Positions 34,102 to 42,988 of a stretch of 64,000 nucleotides of DNA are shown here, in pieces. Under the pieces are notes generated by a model, which had not been told where the DNA came from, searched no databases, and saw nothing but the letters and a program-made list of their open reading frames with translations. The DNA is from Methanococcoides alaskense (lineage in GTDB: Archaea; Halobacteriota; Methanosarcinia; Methanosarcinales; Methanosarcinaceae): positions 62,001 to 126,000 of the forward strand of contig NZ_JAVDQI010000003.1 in assembly GCF_031454185.1 (NCBI RefSeq). Direction: 5' to 3'. How positions within the stretch are numbered: position 1 is the first letter of the stretch; every line of letters begins with the position of its first letter. Position numbers and translations under genes: made by a program.

Positions 34102-36924
34102 TCAGAACCCTTCGATAGCACCTATTTCTTCCTGATATATTGCAACCGCTTTTGGAGCACCTTTCAGAAGCTTCCTTACCCTATTATAGACACTCGGAAC
34201 CTTTTCAGCATCCAATTCCTTCAACATCTGTGCAAGGATATCCACCAGAGGTACATAGTATTCCCCTTCCATCAGATCGATATTTGCAAACACGTTCAGC
34301 ATGTTAGTGGTACTATATTCATTGACATTAGAGAGCTTGAACAGGATCTCACGAAGCAGTTCACGTCCAGCTTCTGTTTGCAGAGATATTTTTCTGTTCC
34401 TCGCAAACCCGCCATAAAGAGCACGCTGGTCATTTGCCTGCTCGATACGGAATGATTCGGAGACTTCGATCTGCCTGACAAGAGATACAGCTTCCGTACT
34501 GCTATTCCCTGCGACTATTGACAAGAAAGCCTCCCAGGCGACAAGGTTCTTTTCCGACTCTTCCATGAACATTTCAAGCAGGTCCATCTTGTCCTCGGCA
34601 GAACTATTGATGTAACGATCAAAAGCTGCAAGCTTGTCAGTCGCACAAGAGGCTTCATAGAACTGCTTCTTACATAACTGTTGTACAAAAGGAGTATCAA
34701 GTGTCGCAAGGATCCTCAGAACCAGATTCTTTACCTGTCTGGCCTTAATGCAACGTGCCTGCTCTTCAAGAGTATCGTTGGCAGGAACTGAAAGAGCAAC
34801 ATATTTGTGATATGCATTAAGCATGGAAACGGTCCGGTTCTTTGCGATCTCATTGAGAATACGTTCCTTGACATCATAAAGGAGCTGATAGCGGTGAGAT
34901 AAAGATACATCCTCAACTGATTCGAATATCGAGAGGAACTGACCACCAACATCTTCCATGAGTTCATCATCGGTGATGAGCTCACTAAAGAGATCAATGA
35001 ACATTTCAGAGACACGGGTATCCTCGTCTGCAATGAGCTTCATCTTTTCCCGGTCGACCAGAGTGTAATACGCAACGAACCTGTTGATCATATCACCATC
35101 TTTTTCCACCTGCAGGAGCAATTCATCATCGGAAACATCACGGACGACCTTCCCGTAGAACGAATATCCACGGTTCACAGAAATAAAGGCAGGCATGTCA
35201 ACGTTTTCCACGGTGATCTCAGCTTTTTCGGAAGCTATCCATTCAGTGAATTCTGCAATATCATTCCCTTCACGGTCAACCAATGCAGCCACGAAAGGGA
35301 ATTCCCAATGGGTGCTGCCTTCCGGAACGAACTGGGTCAGATCGAACTTAAATGAACGGTTCGAGCTATCGTAAGAAGTATTGATGTTCACGACAGGGAA
35401 TTTGGTCTGTTTGAGCCAGTTTTTGGACATTTCTGAAAAGTCCATTCCTGAGAACTCTTCCATCGTCCTGAGCCAATCCTCACCTGTTGCATTGGAATGA
35501 CTGAACTTCGTATGATAACTATCAAGAGCACGTGCAAACGTTTCCTTGCCCATTAACGTTTCAAGCATCCTGACAAATTCCGGTGCTTTCACATAGGTGA
35601 CGGCGGTTATCAGGTCATTGGGATCGTTAAAGCCTTCCGGAACAATAGACATCGAAGCTGCTCCGCTATCAATGGCAAAGGTACCCACCCCTGGATATAG
35701 CAGGTCCAAGACGTTCGCCAGACGGCTGTAGTTCTCTCCGAAAAGGAAAGCATGGAACTGATGTTCAATGTGTACGGTCACCGCCTCATTAAGCCAGATC
35801 TCAAAAGGACTCCAGCCAGTGACCTCAGAACCATTGATATTGTGATAATATTCATGCACCTTGACACGTATCATGTATTCAAATGCAGGATCAGTGGTTT
35901 CTGGATATGGCATGATGCGGTTCGTGGTGATGGCAGTATTGCCGACATTTTCCATCCCGCCAAAATCAGAGTTCTGCATTCCGATCTCACGATAGACAGT
36001 ACCGGTATATTTATAGCCCATTTTAAGGGAGCTATCAAGCTTTTTCAGTTCATCACGAACGAACTGGAGGTCTTTAGAGTCACCTTCCTTCTTCAGACCA
36101 TCCCTTGTCCTGACAAGCTCATATATCTCTTTCCTCGTGTCAAGTTCATTGTATTGTTCAGGCCCGGTGAAAAGATATGTCCACAGAACAGAATCATAGA
36201 GAACATCAAGTGCCTTTTCTGCAGGATATATATCAGATTCCGGAGGGACCAGGAACTCGAGATCGAAAGTGTCGCCACAGGGGTATTCGAATTCTCTTGT
36301 GAAAGTGCGGTAGGTACCCACTCCCAAAAAGAAGAGATAGGTCGCCATGGGAGTGATAGAATTGTCATAGACGATCCTGGACCTGCCATTTTCGATGGAA
36401 TGACGTTCTTCGATCACATCACCATTGGATATGAGATTGGTGTAACGTTCATCTGCAATTATTGTTGTAGTGTAAGTGCATTTTGCAGTCATGTCGTCAA
36501 TGCAGGGAACTATACGCTGGAAGCCCCACTGCTGACACTGAGTGATCTGCTGAGGAGGCGCGCCTGCCGGCGTTTCGTCATAATAGAGACCTTCGAGTAC
36601 ATTCGAGGTTGGTCTGCAAATGGTTTCCGTGTGAATGACAATTTCAGTATTTTCCGGCACCATTGTAGGGAATTTGATGGAAAGTATATATTCATCCGCC
36701 CTAAAGTCGTAGGATATGTCATAGTCCTTGCAACTAATGTCCTTTATTTCCAGATCACGACAATTAAGGTCAAGATGATCTATCGGTTTGTCAAGGGTCT
36801 TGACCTTCAGATCGGATGTAACATATGTATGGTCATCATATACATCGAACAAAAGGTCCATGTGAATGACATTTACAGTAAGCTCCCCAAAATCTCCAGG
36901 ATAATATTTGTATATACGTTCCAT
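34102..36924 (-). CDS. M1-family zinc aminopeptidase
   Basis: A 940-residue aminopeptidase N type enzyme removing N-terminal residues from peptides. The exopeptidase motif GGMENVG (here instead of GAMEN) is near residue 318, and the zinc site HEYYHN...E near 354-378 (second Glu in LNEAVTVH). The C-terminal half is alpha-helical, as in bacterial PepN. There is no signal peptide, so it is cytoplasmic. Its size matches PepN more than the shorter archaeal tricorn-interacting factors. Confidence 0.9.
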   Translation of the reverse strand: MERIYKYYPGDFGELTVNVIHMDLLFDVYDDHTYVTSDLKVKTLDKPIDHLDLNCRDLEIKDISCKDYDISYDFRADEYILSIKFPTMVPENTEIVIHTETICRPTSNVLEGLYYDETPAGAPPQQITQCQQWGFQRIVPCIDDMTAKCTYTTTIIADERYTNLISNGDVIEERHSIENGRSRIVYDNSITPMATYLFFLGVGTYRTFTREFEYPCGDTFDLEFLVPPESDIYPAEKALDVLYDSVLWTYLFTGPEQYNELDTRKEIYELVRTRDGLKKEGDSKDLQFVRDELKKLDSSLKMGYKYTGTVYREIGMQNSDFGGMENVGNTAITTNRIMPYPETTDPAFEYMIRVKVHEYYHNINGSEVTGWSPFEIWLNEAVTVHIEHQFHAFLFGENYSRLANVLDLLYPGVGTFAIDSGAASMSIVPEGFNDPNDLITAVTYVKAPEFVRMLETLMGKETFARALDSYHTKFSHSNATGEDWLRTMEEFSGMDFSEMSKNWLKQTKFPVVNINTSYDSSNRSFKFDLTQFVPEGSTHWEFPFVAALVDREGNDIAEFTEWIASEKAEITVENVDMPAFISVNRGYSFYGKVVRDVSDDELLLQVEKDGDMINRFVAYYTLVDREKMKLIADEDTRVSEMFIDLFSELITDDELMEDVGGQFLSIFESVEDVSLSHRYQLLYDVKERILNEIAKNRTVSMLNAYHKYVALSVPANDTLEEQARCIKARQVKNLVLRILATLDTPFVQQLCKKQFYEASCATDKLAAFDRYINSSAEDKMDLLEMFMEESEKNLVAWEAFLSIVAGNSSTEAVSLVRQIEVSESFRIEQANDQRALYGGFARNRKISLQTEAGRELLREILFKLSNVNEYSTTNMLNVFANIDLMEGEYYVPLVDILAQMLKELDAEKVPSVYNRVRKLLKGAPKAVAIYQEEIGAIEGF

Positions 36925-37087
36925 GTGATCACACCTATTTTCCTAAAGTCATGTTAGCTTAAACATGTTTCTAAATAGTGATAGGCAAAGGTCATCCAAT
37001 ATTCTGCAAGCATGGGATAAAAGCAACACTTTTTCAAAGAAAAGGACACAATTATGGAAAAGAGATAACTTTATAGTGGTGATAAGT

Positions 37088-37612
37088 TTGACAGAGCAGA
37101 AGAAAATACTCATGGTAATAGCACAGGAAAATTTCAGGGATGAAGAATTCCTTGGACCAAAGAAGGTGTTCGAGGACAGTGGTGCAAAGGTGACCGTTGC
37201 GAGCAACACCACAAAGAAAGCAAAAGGTGTGCTTGGAAAGAAGGTCAGTCCGGACATAAGCATATCTGATGTGAACATCGATGATTATGATGCGATCTCA
37301 ATTACCGGAGGCGGAGGAGCAAAGGAATACCTGTGGGATAACAAGGAACTTCAGGAAATTGTCAGAAAGGCAAACGAACAGGGGAAGATCATCGGTGCCA
37401 TCTGTATCGCACCTGTGGTCCTTGCTAACGCGGGATTGCTGGAAGGTAAAATGAGCACCGTTTTCAAGAACGAGGAAACTGTGAAGATCCTGAAGGACAA
37501 TGCTGCGAAATATAGGGATAAAGATGTCATGGTCGATGGGAATATCATAACTGGCAGGGACCCAAATGCTGCCAACAAATATGGACAAGCTGTGATAAAA
37601 GCTTTGAAGTAA
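37088..37612 (+). CDS. DJ-1/PfpI family protein
   Basis: A 174-residue class I glutamine-amidotransferase-like protein. The nucleophile elbow is AICIAP (Cys near residue 102) with Glu near residue 18 and the GGGGAKEYLWD loop near 75. Family members act as deglycases, chaperones or proteases. The TTG at 37088 is chosen because GGTGAT lies four bases before it and the conserved fold starts here; an ATG at 36965 would add 41 non-conserved residues. Confidence 0.85.
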   Translation: MTEQKKILMVIAQENFRDEEFLGPKKVFEDSGAKVTVASNTTKKAKGVLGKKVSPDISISDVNIDDYDAISITGGGGAKEYLWDNKELQEIVRKANEQGKIIGAICIAPVVLANAGLLEGKMSTVFKNEETVKILKDNAAKYRDKDVMVDGNIITGRDPNAANKYGQAVIKALK

Positions 37613-37663
37613 ATAATACAGTAAAAGTAATTAAGAAAAGGATAGAAGGAGAGGGACCAGATA

Positions 37664-38857
37664 TTAGCGCCCTTTCCTTACAATAAAAGCCACTGCAGCA
37701 AGAAGTGCTATTGAGATGAAAGCACTGAAGCCAGGAACCGGTTTTTCAGCTTCATCGGAACCATCACCTGCAATTATGACCTTGTTGAACAGTTCTTCTG
37801 AGGCCACAAGGTCATTTGTAGCGGTCTCAAGGTTGTGTATCCCAAGGCTTCCATCATTCTCTATTTTTGTCAGGTAAAATTGACCGTTGTTGTAGTTGGC
37901 CTTTTGCTCCTCGTATGCATCAGTACCATTGATGCTCTCAAGTGCATTGCCTGCTTTTTCTTCTAATAAGTTCAGAGCAGAGATGTGAGACTCAATAGGT
38001 GCCTGCTTTTCCTCTACTAATGAGGGGAGAGACGACTGATGACAGAGACTACAGTTGTTCCCGGAATCAGGATTTGACAATAGTACCGCATCAAAGTCGA
38101 ATGTGTGCCCGGTTTCAACAACTTCATCATTGGATATTTTTACCATGTGACAATCCACACAACCGATCGAAGTAGGATGTGAGCCATCCACATATCCGGA
38201 AGTGCTCACCAATTCCCACTGCGCATGTCTTACTATGGGAGTGTTACCATCCATGACCACACCTTCGGTATTATGGCAGTTCCCACACAGAAGGATCGAA
38301 TCATCTATACGAGGACCAGTATCGTGAGGATCATGACATGCAGCACATGAAATTGCCCATTCGCTCACCACTTCAAGATCATGAGCGCCCTCTTCATCCA
38401 GAGCATAAGGTTCAGCATCTGCAATGTTCAATATGCCCCCATCAGTGCTCTTGCATGCAACACATGATGCTCCGCTATTCAGAACATAAGGCTCAGCAAC
38501 TTCGGTTGGCTCTGAATGGCTTGCAATAGCCTCCATATCGAAGTCAGCTTCACCGAATTCGTTCCATTCATCATAAACACCTGAATGGCAGTCCCCACAG
38601 ACTTCAGAAGAAAGATTTACGTCAGGCGAGGACGTGAACGGCGCAGAGATATGAGCATCAAAACCGCCTGGTGATGCTGTATGACATATATCACAGGATG
38701 CAGACCCGTGAGGTGATGAGCTCCAGACCGCATAAGTTTCCCCATGGCAGTCGCCACATTCTTCAAAGTCTACCGCCCCCACAACAGTTGTTAAAAATAG
38801 AAATACTGTTGTAACTACTACTATTGATCTCAAGATTTTCCCCATCATATTAATCAT
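37664..38857 (-). CDS. Secreted multihaem cytochrome c with 7 CXXCH + 1 CXXCK sites and PGF-CTERM anchor
   Basis: A 397-residue protein with a signal peptide (about 7-28). Haem sites: CXXCH at residues 34, 55, 87, 171, 191, 233 and 269, and a CXXCK at 132-136, eight in all. CXXCK is the active-site haem motif of NrfA nitrite reductase, and the segment GSLGIHNLETA near residue 345 resembles the C-terminal His region of the NrfA/octahaem superfamily. The end VPGFSAF, a hydrophobic helix and RKGR form a PGF-CTERM signal, so the mature protein should be lipid-anchored on the cell surface. It may handle extracellular electron transfer or small N/S oxyanions; the role is inferred. Confidence 0.88.
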   Translation of the reverse strand: MINMMGKILRSIVVVTTVFLFLTTVVGAVDFEECGDCHGETYAVWSSSPHGSASCDICHTASPGGFDAHISAPFTSSPDVNLSSEVCGDCHSGVYDEWNEFGEADFDMEAIASHSEPTEVAEPYVLNSGASCVACKSTDGGILNIADAEPYALDEEGAHDLEVVSEWAISCAACHDPHDTGPRIDDSILLCGNCHNTEGVVMDGNTPIVRHAQWELVSTSGYVDGSHPTSIGCVDCHMVKISNDEVVETGHTFDFDAVLLSNPDSGNNCSLCHQSSLPSLVEEKQAPIESHISALNLLEEKAGNALESINGTDAYEEQKANYNNGQFYLTKIENDGSLGIHNLETATNDLVASEELFNKVIIAGDGSDEAEKPVPGFSAFISIALLAAVAFIVRKGR

Positions 38858-38933
38858 TTAAATATTGGACATTCAGGACATATAAAGATTTCTGATACAG
38901 ATTTGAGGTTAGGGGAACATAACGTAACCGCGA

Positions 38934-39062
38934 ATGGATTTTAAAAGAGAATTTGGGAAACAGGACCTTTCATGTGATAGCACGAAAGGGGTTGTTTCAA
39001 AGATAAAGAGGCGGGGTGATCTGTTAGTTGTTAATGCTGAGTTGTTTAGAGTGGGTTTATAA
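38934..39062 (+). repeat. Dispersed coding-type repeat, copy 1 (42-codon ORF)
   Basis: The ORF MDFKREFGKQDLSCDSTKG ends RVGL-stop. From SCDSTK onward it is homologous, in DNA and in the same reading frame, to copies at 39454 and 40566. All look like the C-terminal ~30 residues of one protein family with pattern SCDSTKELVSKLKKRGDLL. I do not recognise the parent gene. It lies in the 370-base gap between the cytochrome and zinc ribbon genes. Confidence 0.5.
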
Positions 39063-39228
39063 AATACAATGTTTAAAAGAAGTACAAAATTAAAATTGTG
39101 TGTGTAATTAGCAGTTGTGTTTTAGTTATATAGTAGGGATCTTAATATTATATAGAAGATGCTTAAAATAAGCAAGTTACAATATATATGCATATACATA
39201 TGTAACTAAAATAATTAGGAGGAATTGT

Positions 39229-39372
39229 ATGATATATCACACTGGTGAAAAACCTGGAAAAGGCACATACAGATGTACAACTTGTAATAGGGATGTGACA
39301 TTGGATAATGATACTGATAAATTGCCACCATGTCCAAAATGTTATAAAACAGAATATAGAAAAATAAGTTAA
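39229..39372 (+). CDS. 47-residue zinc ribbon protein
   Basis: A small protein with two CxxC pairs: CTTC at residues 16-19 and CPKC at 35-38, around a short acidic turn. The start HTGEKPGKGTYRC is a familiar small zinc-ribbon family of bacteria and archaea whose role is unknown. The ribosome binding site AGGAGGA is perfect, five bases before the ATG. It lies inside the AT-rich accessory stretch. Confidence 0.8.
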   Translation: MIYHTGEKPGKGTYRCTTCNRDVTLDNDTDKLPPCPKCYKTEYRKIS

Positions 39373-39453
39373 TTTTAGTGTTTAAAGTTTGAAAAACGTT
39401 CTTTTTTTTATCATTTTTAGTATTGTATTGTATTGTATTCCCAGACTCCTCCA

Positions 39454-39541
39454 TCCTGTGATAGCACAAAAGAGCTTGATTCAAAACTTAAGAAGCGTGA
39501 TGATCTGTTAGCTATGGATATAAAAACATTTATGAAAATTA
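39454..39541 (+). repeat. Dispersed coding-type repeat, copy 2
   Basis: Reads SCDSTKELDSKLKKRDDLL in frame, then diverges from the other copies after about 60 bases (AMDIKTFMK). No start codon is attached. It is preceded by a short TATTG microsatellite at about 39421-39440. It is a decayed gene fragment. Confidence 0.5.
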
Positions 39542-39589
39542 CATTATCGTGTTTTTTTATAACCACCATTGAAACAGATGCATTTTATT

Positions 39590-39688
39590 ATGATAAATGA
39601 ACCATACGTAATCCATTTTGCTAATCTTGAAGCACTTATAAGAATGTTAGTACTTGTTGATGACTTTTGGAAACGAATAAATGTATGA
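39590..39688 (+). pseudogene. Possible transposase N-terminal fragment
   Basis: A 32-codon ORF whose end LVLVDDFWKRI resembles the (V)DDF(C/W)K motif near the N-terminus of IS982-like transposases. No inverted repeats or further domains follow. The assignment is weak. Confidence 0.25.
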
Positions 39689-39751
39689 ATCCCTATAAAG
39701 CATAAACTGAAAATTTGAGTCGAAAAATGAAAAGTATGGAGTTGAAAAAAC

Positions 39752-40456
39752 GTGCTAAATAAGAGAGAAATTAAAATAAAATCACAGTGGCTGAACGAAA
39801 ATAAAAATATGCTTCGGTTAACAAAGGAAATTAATGCGTTTTTTAAATGTCCTGATGAGTGTGATCGACAGTGTTGTAGAGGTGGCATTCCCCCTATGAT
39901 GCTTTTTGAGTTTAATGATATTAATGCTATTAAGAACAAAGAAAGACTTAGCATTTCAGAAAAATTTGACAAAAATACAATAAGGGTTGTTAATTTAGGT
40001 AAACCGTGTGTGTTTCTTAGTGACGGTAAAACTTGTAGTATTTATGATAAAAGACCGGTATCCTGTGAAACATATCCATTTGCACTAAAAAATGATGAAA
40101 TTAAAGATGCTCATTTTGATTATGTGACCTTAGCGCCTTGTCCTGTTGGTATTGAGATAATGAAATCTCATTTAACCGAACGGATCACTTTATCGCATGT
40201 CGCTAAGTTGCAGGGCCATGAAAGTCCCGAATTAGAAGAACAGATCAAGCGCATAACGCAACAATATGAATTAATGAAGAACATTGGCCTAGGTACAACA
40301 GAAAATATCCCAAAAGAGATCAATTATTATGTCTTTGAGGAACAGTTGTTGATGCAGCTATTGGTAGGATTGCATCTTAAAAATGGAAATATGAAAAGAG
40401 CAGAAGAAGAAATGAAAAAGATTGGCGCTCTTACAAGACGTCGAGATAAACGATAA
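39752..40456 (+). CDS. YkgJ-family cysteine cluster protein
   Basis: A 234-residue protein starting at a GTG after GGAG. The cysteines FKCPDECDRQCCRGG near residue 31, CVFLSDGKTCSIYDKRPVSCETYPF near 90-115 and CPVGIE near 130 form the YkgJ/FliB-type CxxxCxxCC...C...C pattern that binds zinc or an Fe-S cluster. The C-terminal ~90 residues are helical. The function is unknown. The high A+T content and unusual codons set it apart from the flanking core genes, suggesting recent gain. Confidence 0.78.
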   Translation: MLNKREIKIKSQWLNENKNMLRLTKEINAFFKCPDECDRQCCRGGIPPMMLFEFNDINAIKNKERLSISEKFDKNTIRVVNLGKPCVFLSDGKTCSIYDKRPVSCETYPFALKNDEIKDAHFDYVTLAPCPVGIEIMKSHLTERITLSHVAKLQGHESPELEEQIKRITQQYELMKNIGLGTTENIPKEINYYVFEEQLLMQLLVGLHLKNGNMKRAEEEMKKIGALTRRRDKR

Positions 40457-40565
40457 ACCCTATCTTTTACATATTCTTTAATTTTTTTAACTTCACCGAA
40501 ATATTAAACCTAAAAACCGTATTTCTATGTTTATTTATTCTTGTTATTACTTGATTAATTTACTT

Positions 40566-40658
40566 TCATGTGATAGTACAAAAGAGCTTGTTTCAAAGCT
40601 TAAGAAGCGTGGTGACTTATTGGCCATCAATACTGAATTGTTTAAGATGATTGTGTAA
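40566..40658 (+). repeat. Dispersed coding-type repeat, copy 3
   Basis: The best preserved copy: SCDSTKELVSKLKKRGDLL followed by AINTELFKMIV and TAA. There is no start codon upstream, so it is a fragment. It matches copy 1 through to the stop codon, showing that the original gene ended here. Confidence 0.5.
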
Positions 40659-40747
40659 ATATTCCTACGTCTCAAATTGCGAGGTTAATAAATTTTTTAA
40701 GAGCATTATAGCAAAAATATATATGTTCAGCTGATAATCAGTAACTT

Positions 40748-41599
40748 ATGCCATCCGACTTTGATTAGGAGTTTTATTATAAATTTCAAACCATAAATGA
40801 TCACCTCACCGAAAGTCTGTCAAAAGGAGAGATATATTTCAATCATCCATCAAACTTTAATGATCCTTTGGATTCTAAAGTAAGTTACTGTTATCGAGGG
40901 AATCGAAAACAATGGTTGAAATATTTAAAAATCATTGGCTATTCAGAAAAGAAAGCGAATTTGTATCTTAATGAGCAAATTCTTAATAAAAATATTCAAT
41001 TAAAAAATGGTGAGTTATGTGCTGATACGACTCAGACATTTGATGATGAATTATTGCATGGTTCTTTTCATAAAAAAAATCTTCCTTTGATTTCTTGTTT
41101 CAGCAAATGTTTTGATAATGTTTTAATGTGGAGTCACTATGCACAAAAGCATGAAGGAGTTTGCTTAATTTATACAGGTGTGTTCCAAAAAAAACAATAT
41201 GTATTATTTTGTGAAGAAATCGAAGGAGCACTATTTAGTTTTGAAAAAATTAATTATTCCAATATAAAGCCAAAAAAAGTAAATCGAATTAAAGACCTTG
41301 CCAATAAAAAGCTTATAAGTGCTTTGGTGACTAAGTCTTCTGAATGGGAATATGAAGATGAGTATCGATTGGTGCTTAAAAATCCGACACCTAATGAAAA
41401 AGGAGTTGCACTAAAATTTGATAAGCACCACCTGAGAGGCGTTATATTCGGGATGAAAACAAGTCAAGAGGATAAAAAATCTATTTAGAATACTATTGAA
41501 ACATTTTATACTAACGAAGGAATTGATGTTGGCTTTTATGAAGCTTGTGAATTTGCAGATATTAATAATAAAGTTGGAATATAGGAAATAGAAGCATAA
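40748..41599 (+). CDS. DUF2971 family protein with three in-frame TAG codons (probable pyrrolysine)
   Basis: From the ATG at 40748 one frame runs 283 codons to TAA at 41597, broken only by TAG at 40766, 41486 and 41582. The protein reads MPSDFD-TAG-EFYYKFQTINDHL, then the DUF2971 hallmarks YFNHPSNFNDPLDS near residue 32 and CFSKCFDNVLMWSHYAQKHEGVC near 120. The DUF2971-like C-terminal part GVIFGMKTSQEDKKSI-TAG-NTIETF continues through the second TAG. Start-to-end homology across the TAGs, with no frameshift, argues for readthrough. A TATA-like box at about 40715-40725 would give a leaderless start at 40748. DUF2971 proteins are often found in defence or accessory loci. The alternative is a pseudogene with three nonsense changes. 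Confidence 0.7.
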
Positions 41600-41818
41600 A
41601 AAATCGTTTACAATAACAAACTCAAAGTTTTTTTATTTTATTATTTTTCAATTTCCCTCTATCCTGCTATACTTAAGAGTATCCTCCCGATCTGCATCCT
41701 AACCTACATAGCAGAGAGACAAAAATACTACATTTACTAATATCTACTTTAATAGATGGAATCTAGTACAATCAAAGTAAATCAAAAACATCAAAAAAAG
41801 CACTCAAAAAGAATTATA

Positions 41819-41901
41819 CGCCGAGGGGGAGATTCGAACTCCCGAGGGGTCAAGCCCCACAAGCTTTCCAGGCTTGCGCCCTACCACTAGACTACCTCGG
41901 C
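41819..41901 (-). tRNA. tRNA-Ser(GGA)
   Basis: A class II tRNA on the minus strand: acceptor GCCGAGG/CCTCGGC with discriminator G, anticodon loop CTGGAAA giving GGA, a long variable arm and T-loop GTTCGAATC. CCA is not encoded, unlike the Arg and Leu genes of this window. It marks the border between the accessory island and the cbf5 operon. Confidence 0.95.
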
Positions 41902-41930
41902 AAAAATGCCAGATTCGTGCTGACCGGCGT

Positions 41931-42926
41931 TTATTTCGCCTTCCAGCACCTTGGATAAATAGCGGCATCCATTATTACCCTTTCGGTCATACATGCTATG
42001 CCGTGAGTTTCATTTTCAAGTTCATCTGCATCCATAGAGGACCTGCAAAGTGCCACAGCTTCCCCTTTGAGAGTGAAAACGGCAATTTTGTCATCATTTT
42101 TGATGCATTTACTAAATGAAACGATTCCCGGAACTGCAAGGGAAGCACCTCTGCAAACAGCATCTACAGCACTATCACGAATGATAATCTTTGGCAGATG
42201 GGACAGACCTTCTTCCATTGGACGTACCAATTTGCGAATTTCAGACTCATCGCCATCTTCCTGCCAGAACACACATGCATCCTTGAGGTCATATAGTGAT
42301 ACAAGAGTATCTTCCCTGAACGGACCCGTACCGGTTCTGCGAAGCTGCTTCATATGACCGCCAGAACCAAGGACCAGACCTATATCATGACAGAGCTTGC
42401 GAAGATATGTACCTGCCTCACAACCCACTCTCATGAGCACTTCTCTGCCTTCGATCTCAAGGACATCGAGATAATAGATGTTCCTGATCCTCAATTGTCT
42501 TTTTACAGCAGAGATAATTGGAGGTGTCTGGTAGATAGGCCCTGTGAATTCTTTGCATGCTTTCCGGATCTTCCTTTCAGGATAGTCATCATGCAAATGC
42601 ATAACACATATGTACTCTTTGCCTGAAAGACGCAGAGCTGAGATCGCCTTTGTTGCCTTGCCAAGCATCACGGGGAGCAGGCCTGTTACATGTGGGTCAA
42701 GCGAACCGGAATGCCCTGCTTTTTTTACACCAAGCATATCCCGTACCCATGCCGTGACCTCGTGACTTGTCGGGCCTGTTGCCTTATCGATGTTCACAAC
42801 ACCCATGTTGATATACTCGAGGATCGGCCGGTCTTGGGGAAGACAGCCATATGCTGCATTGGTAGTTGCGTGGAACTTTTCCACCATTATATCTACATCT
42901 TTGGAAAAACGTTTAGATGAAACCAT
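41931..42926 (-). CDS. truB: tRNA/rRNA pseudouridine synthase Cbf5 (TruB family)
   Basis: A 331-residue catalytic subunit of the H/ACA ribonucleoprotein, making pseudouridine in rRNA and at tRNA position 55. The catalytic motif HSGSLDPHVTGLLP has the essential Asp near residue 78. The PUA domain occupies the last ~75 residues (SAVDAVCRGASLAVPGI onward). Its place after cmk, DUF106, adk and secY is conserved in archaea. A triple 19-bp repeat lies between its start and cmk. Confidence 0.96.
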   Translation of the reverse strand: MVSSKRFSKDVDIMVEKFHATTNAAYGCLPQDRPILEYINMGVVNIDKATGPTSHEVTAWVRDMLGVKKAGHSGSLDPHVTGLLPVMLGKATKAISALRLSGKEYICVMHLHDDYPERKIRKACKEFTGPIYQTPPIISAVKRQLRIRNIYYLDVLEIEGREVLMRVGCEAGTYLRKLCHDIGLVLGSGGHMKQLRRTGTGPFREDTLVSLYDLKDACVFWQEDGDESEIRKLVRPMEEGLSHLPKIIIRDSAVDAVCRGASLAVPGIVSFSKCIKNDDKIAVFTLKGEAVALCRSSMDADELENETHGIACMTERVIMDAAIYPRCWKAK

Positions 42927-42931
42927 GAACT

Positions 42932-42988
42932 AAAAACTCCATTGATAATTAAAAACTCCATTGATAATTAAAAACTCCATTGATAATT
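42932..42988. repeat. Three tandem copies of a 19-bp unit
   Basis: AAAAACTCCATTGATAATT repeats exactly at 42932-42950, 42951-42969 and 42970-42988, with the start of a fourth (AAAAACT) running into cmk. On the minus strand each copy carries AATGGAG, so each offers a GGAG ribosome binding site and an ATG in front of cbf5. The last copy includes the cmk stop codon. Confidence 0.85.

Noticed and set aside
35752..36957. 401-codon ORF antisense to the M1 aminopeptidase
   Set aside because: It lies wholly opposite a gene with clear catalytic motifs and has no recognisable protein sequence; it is a shadow of the coding strand.
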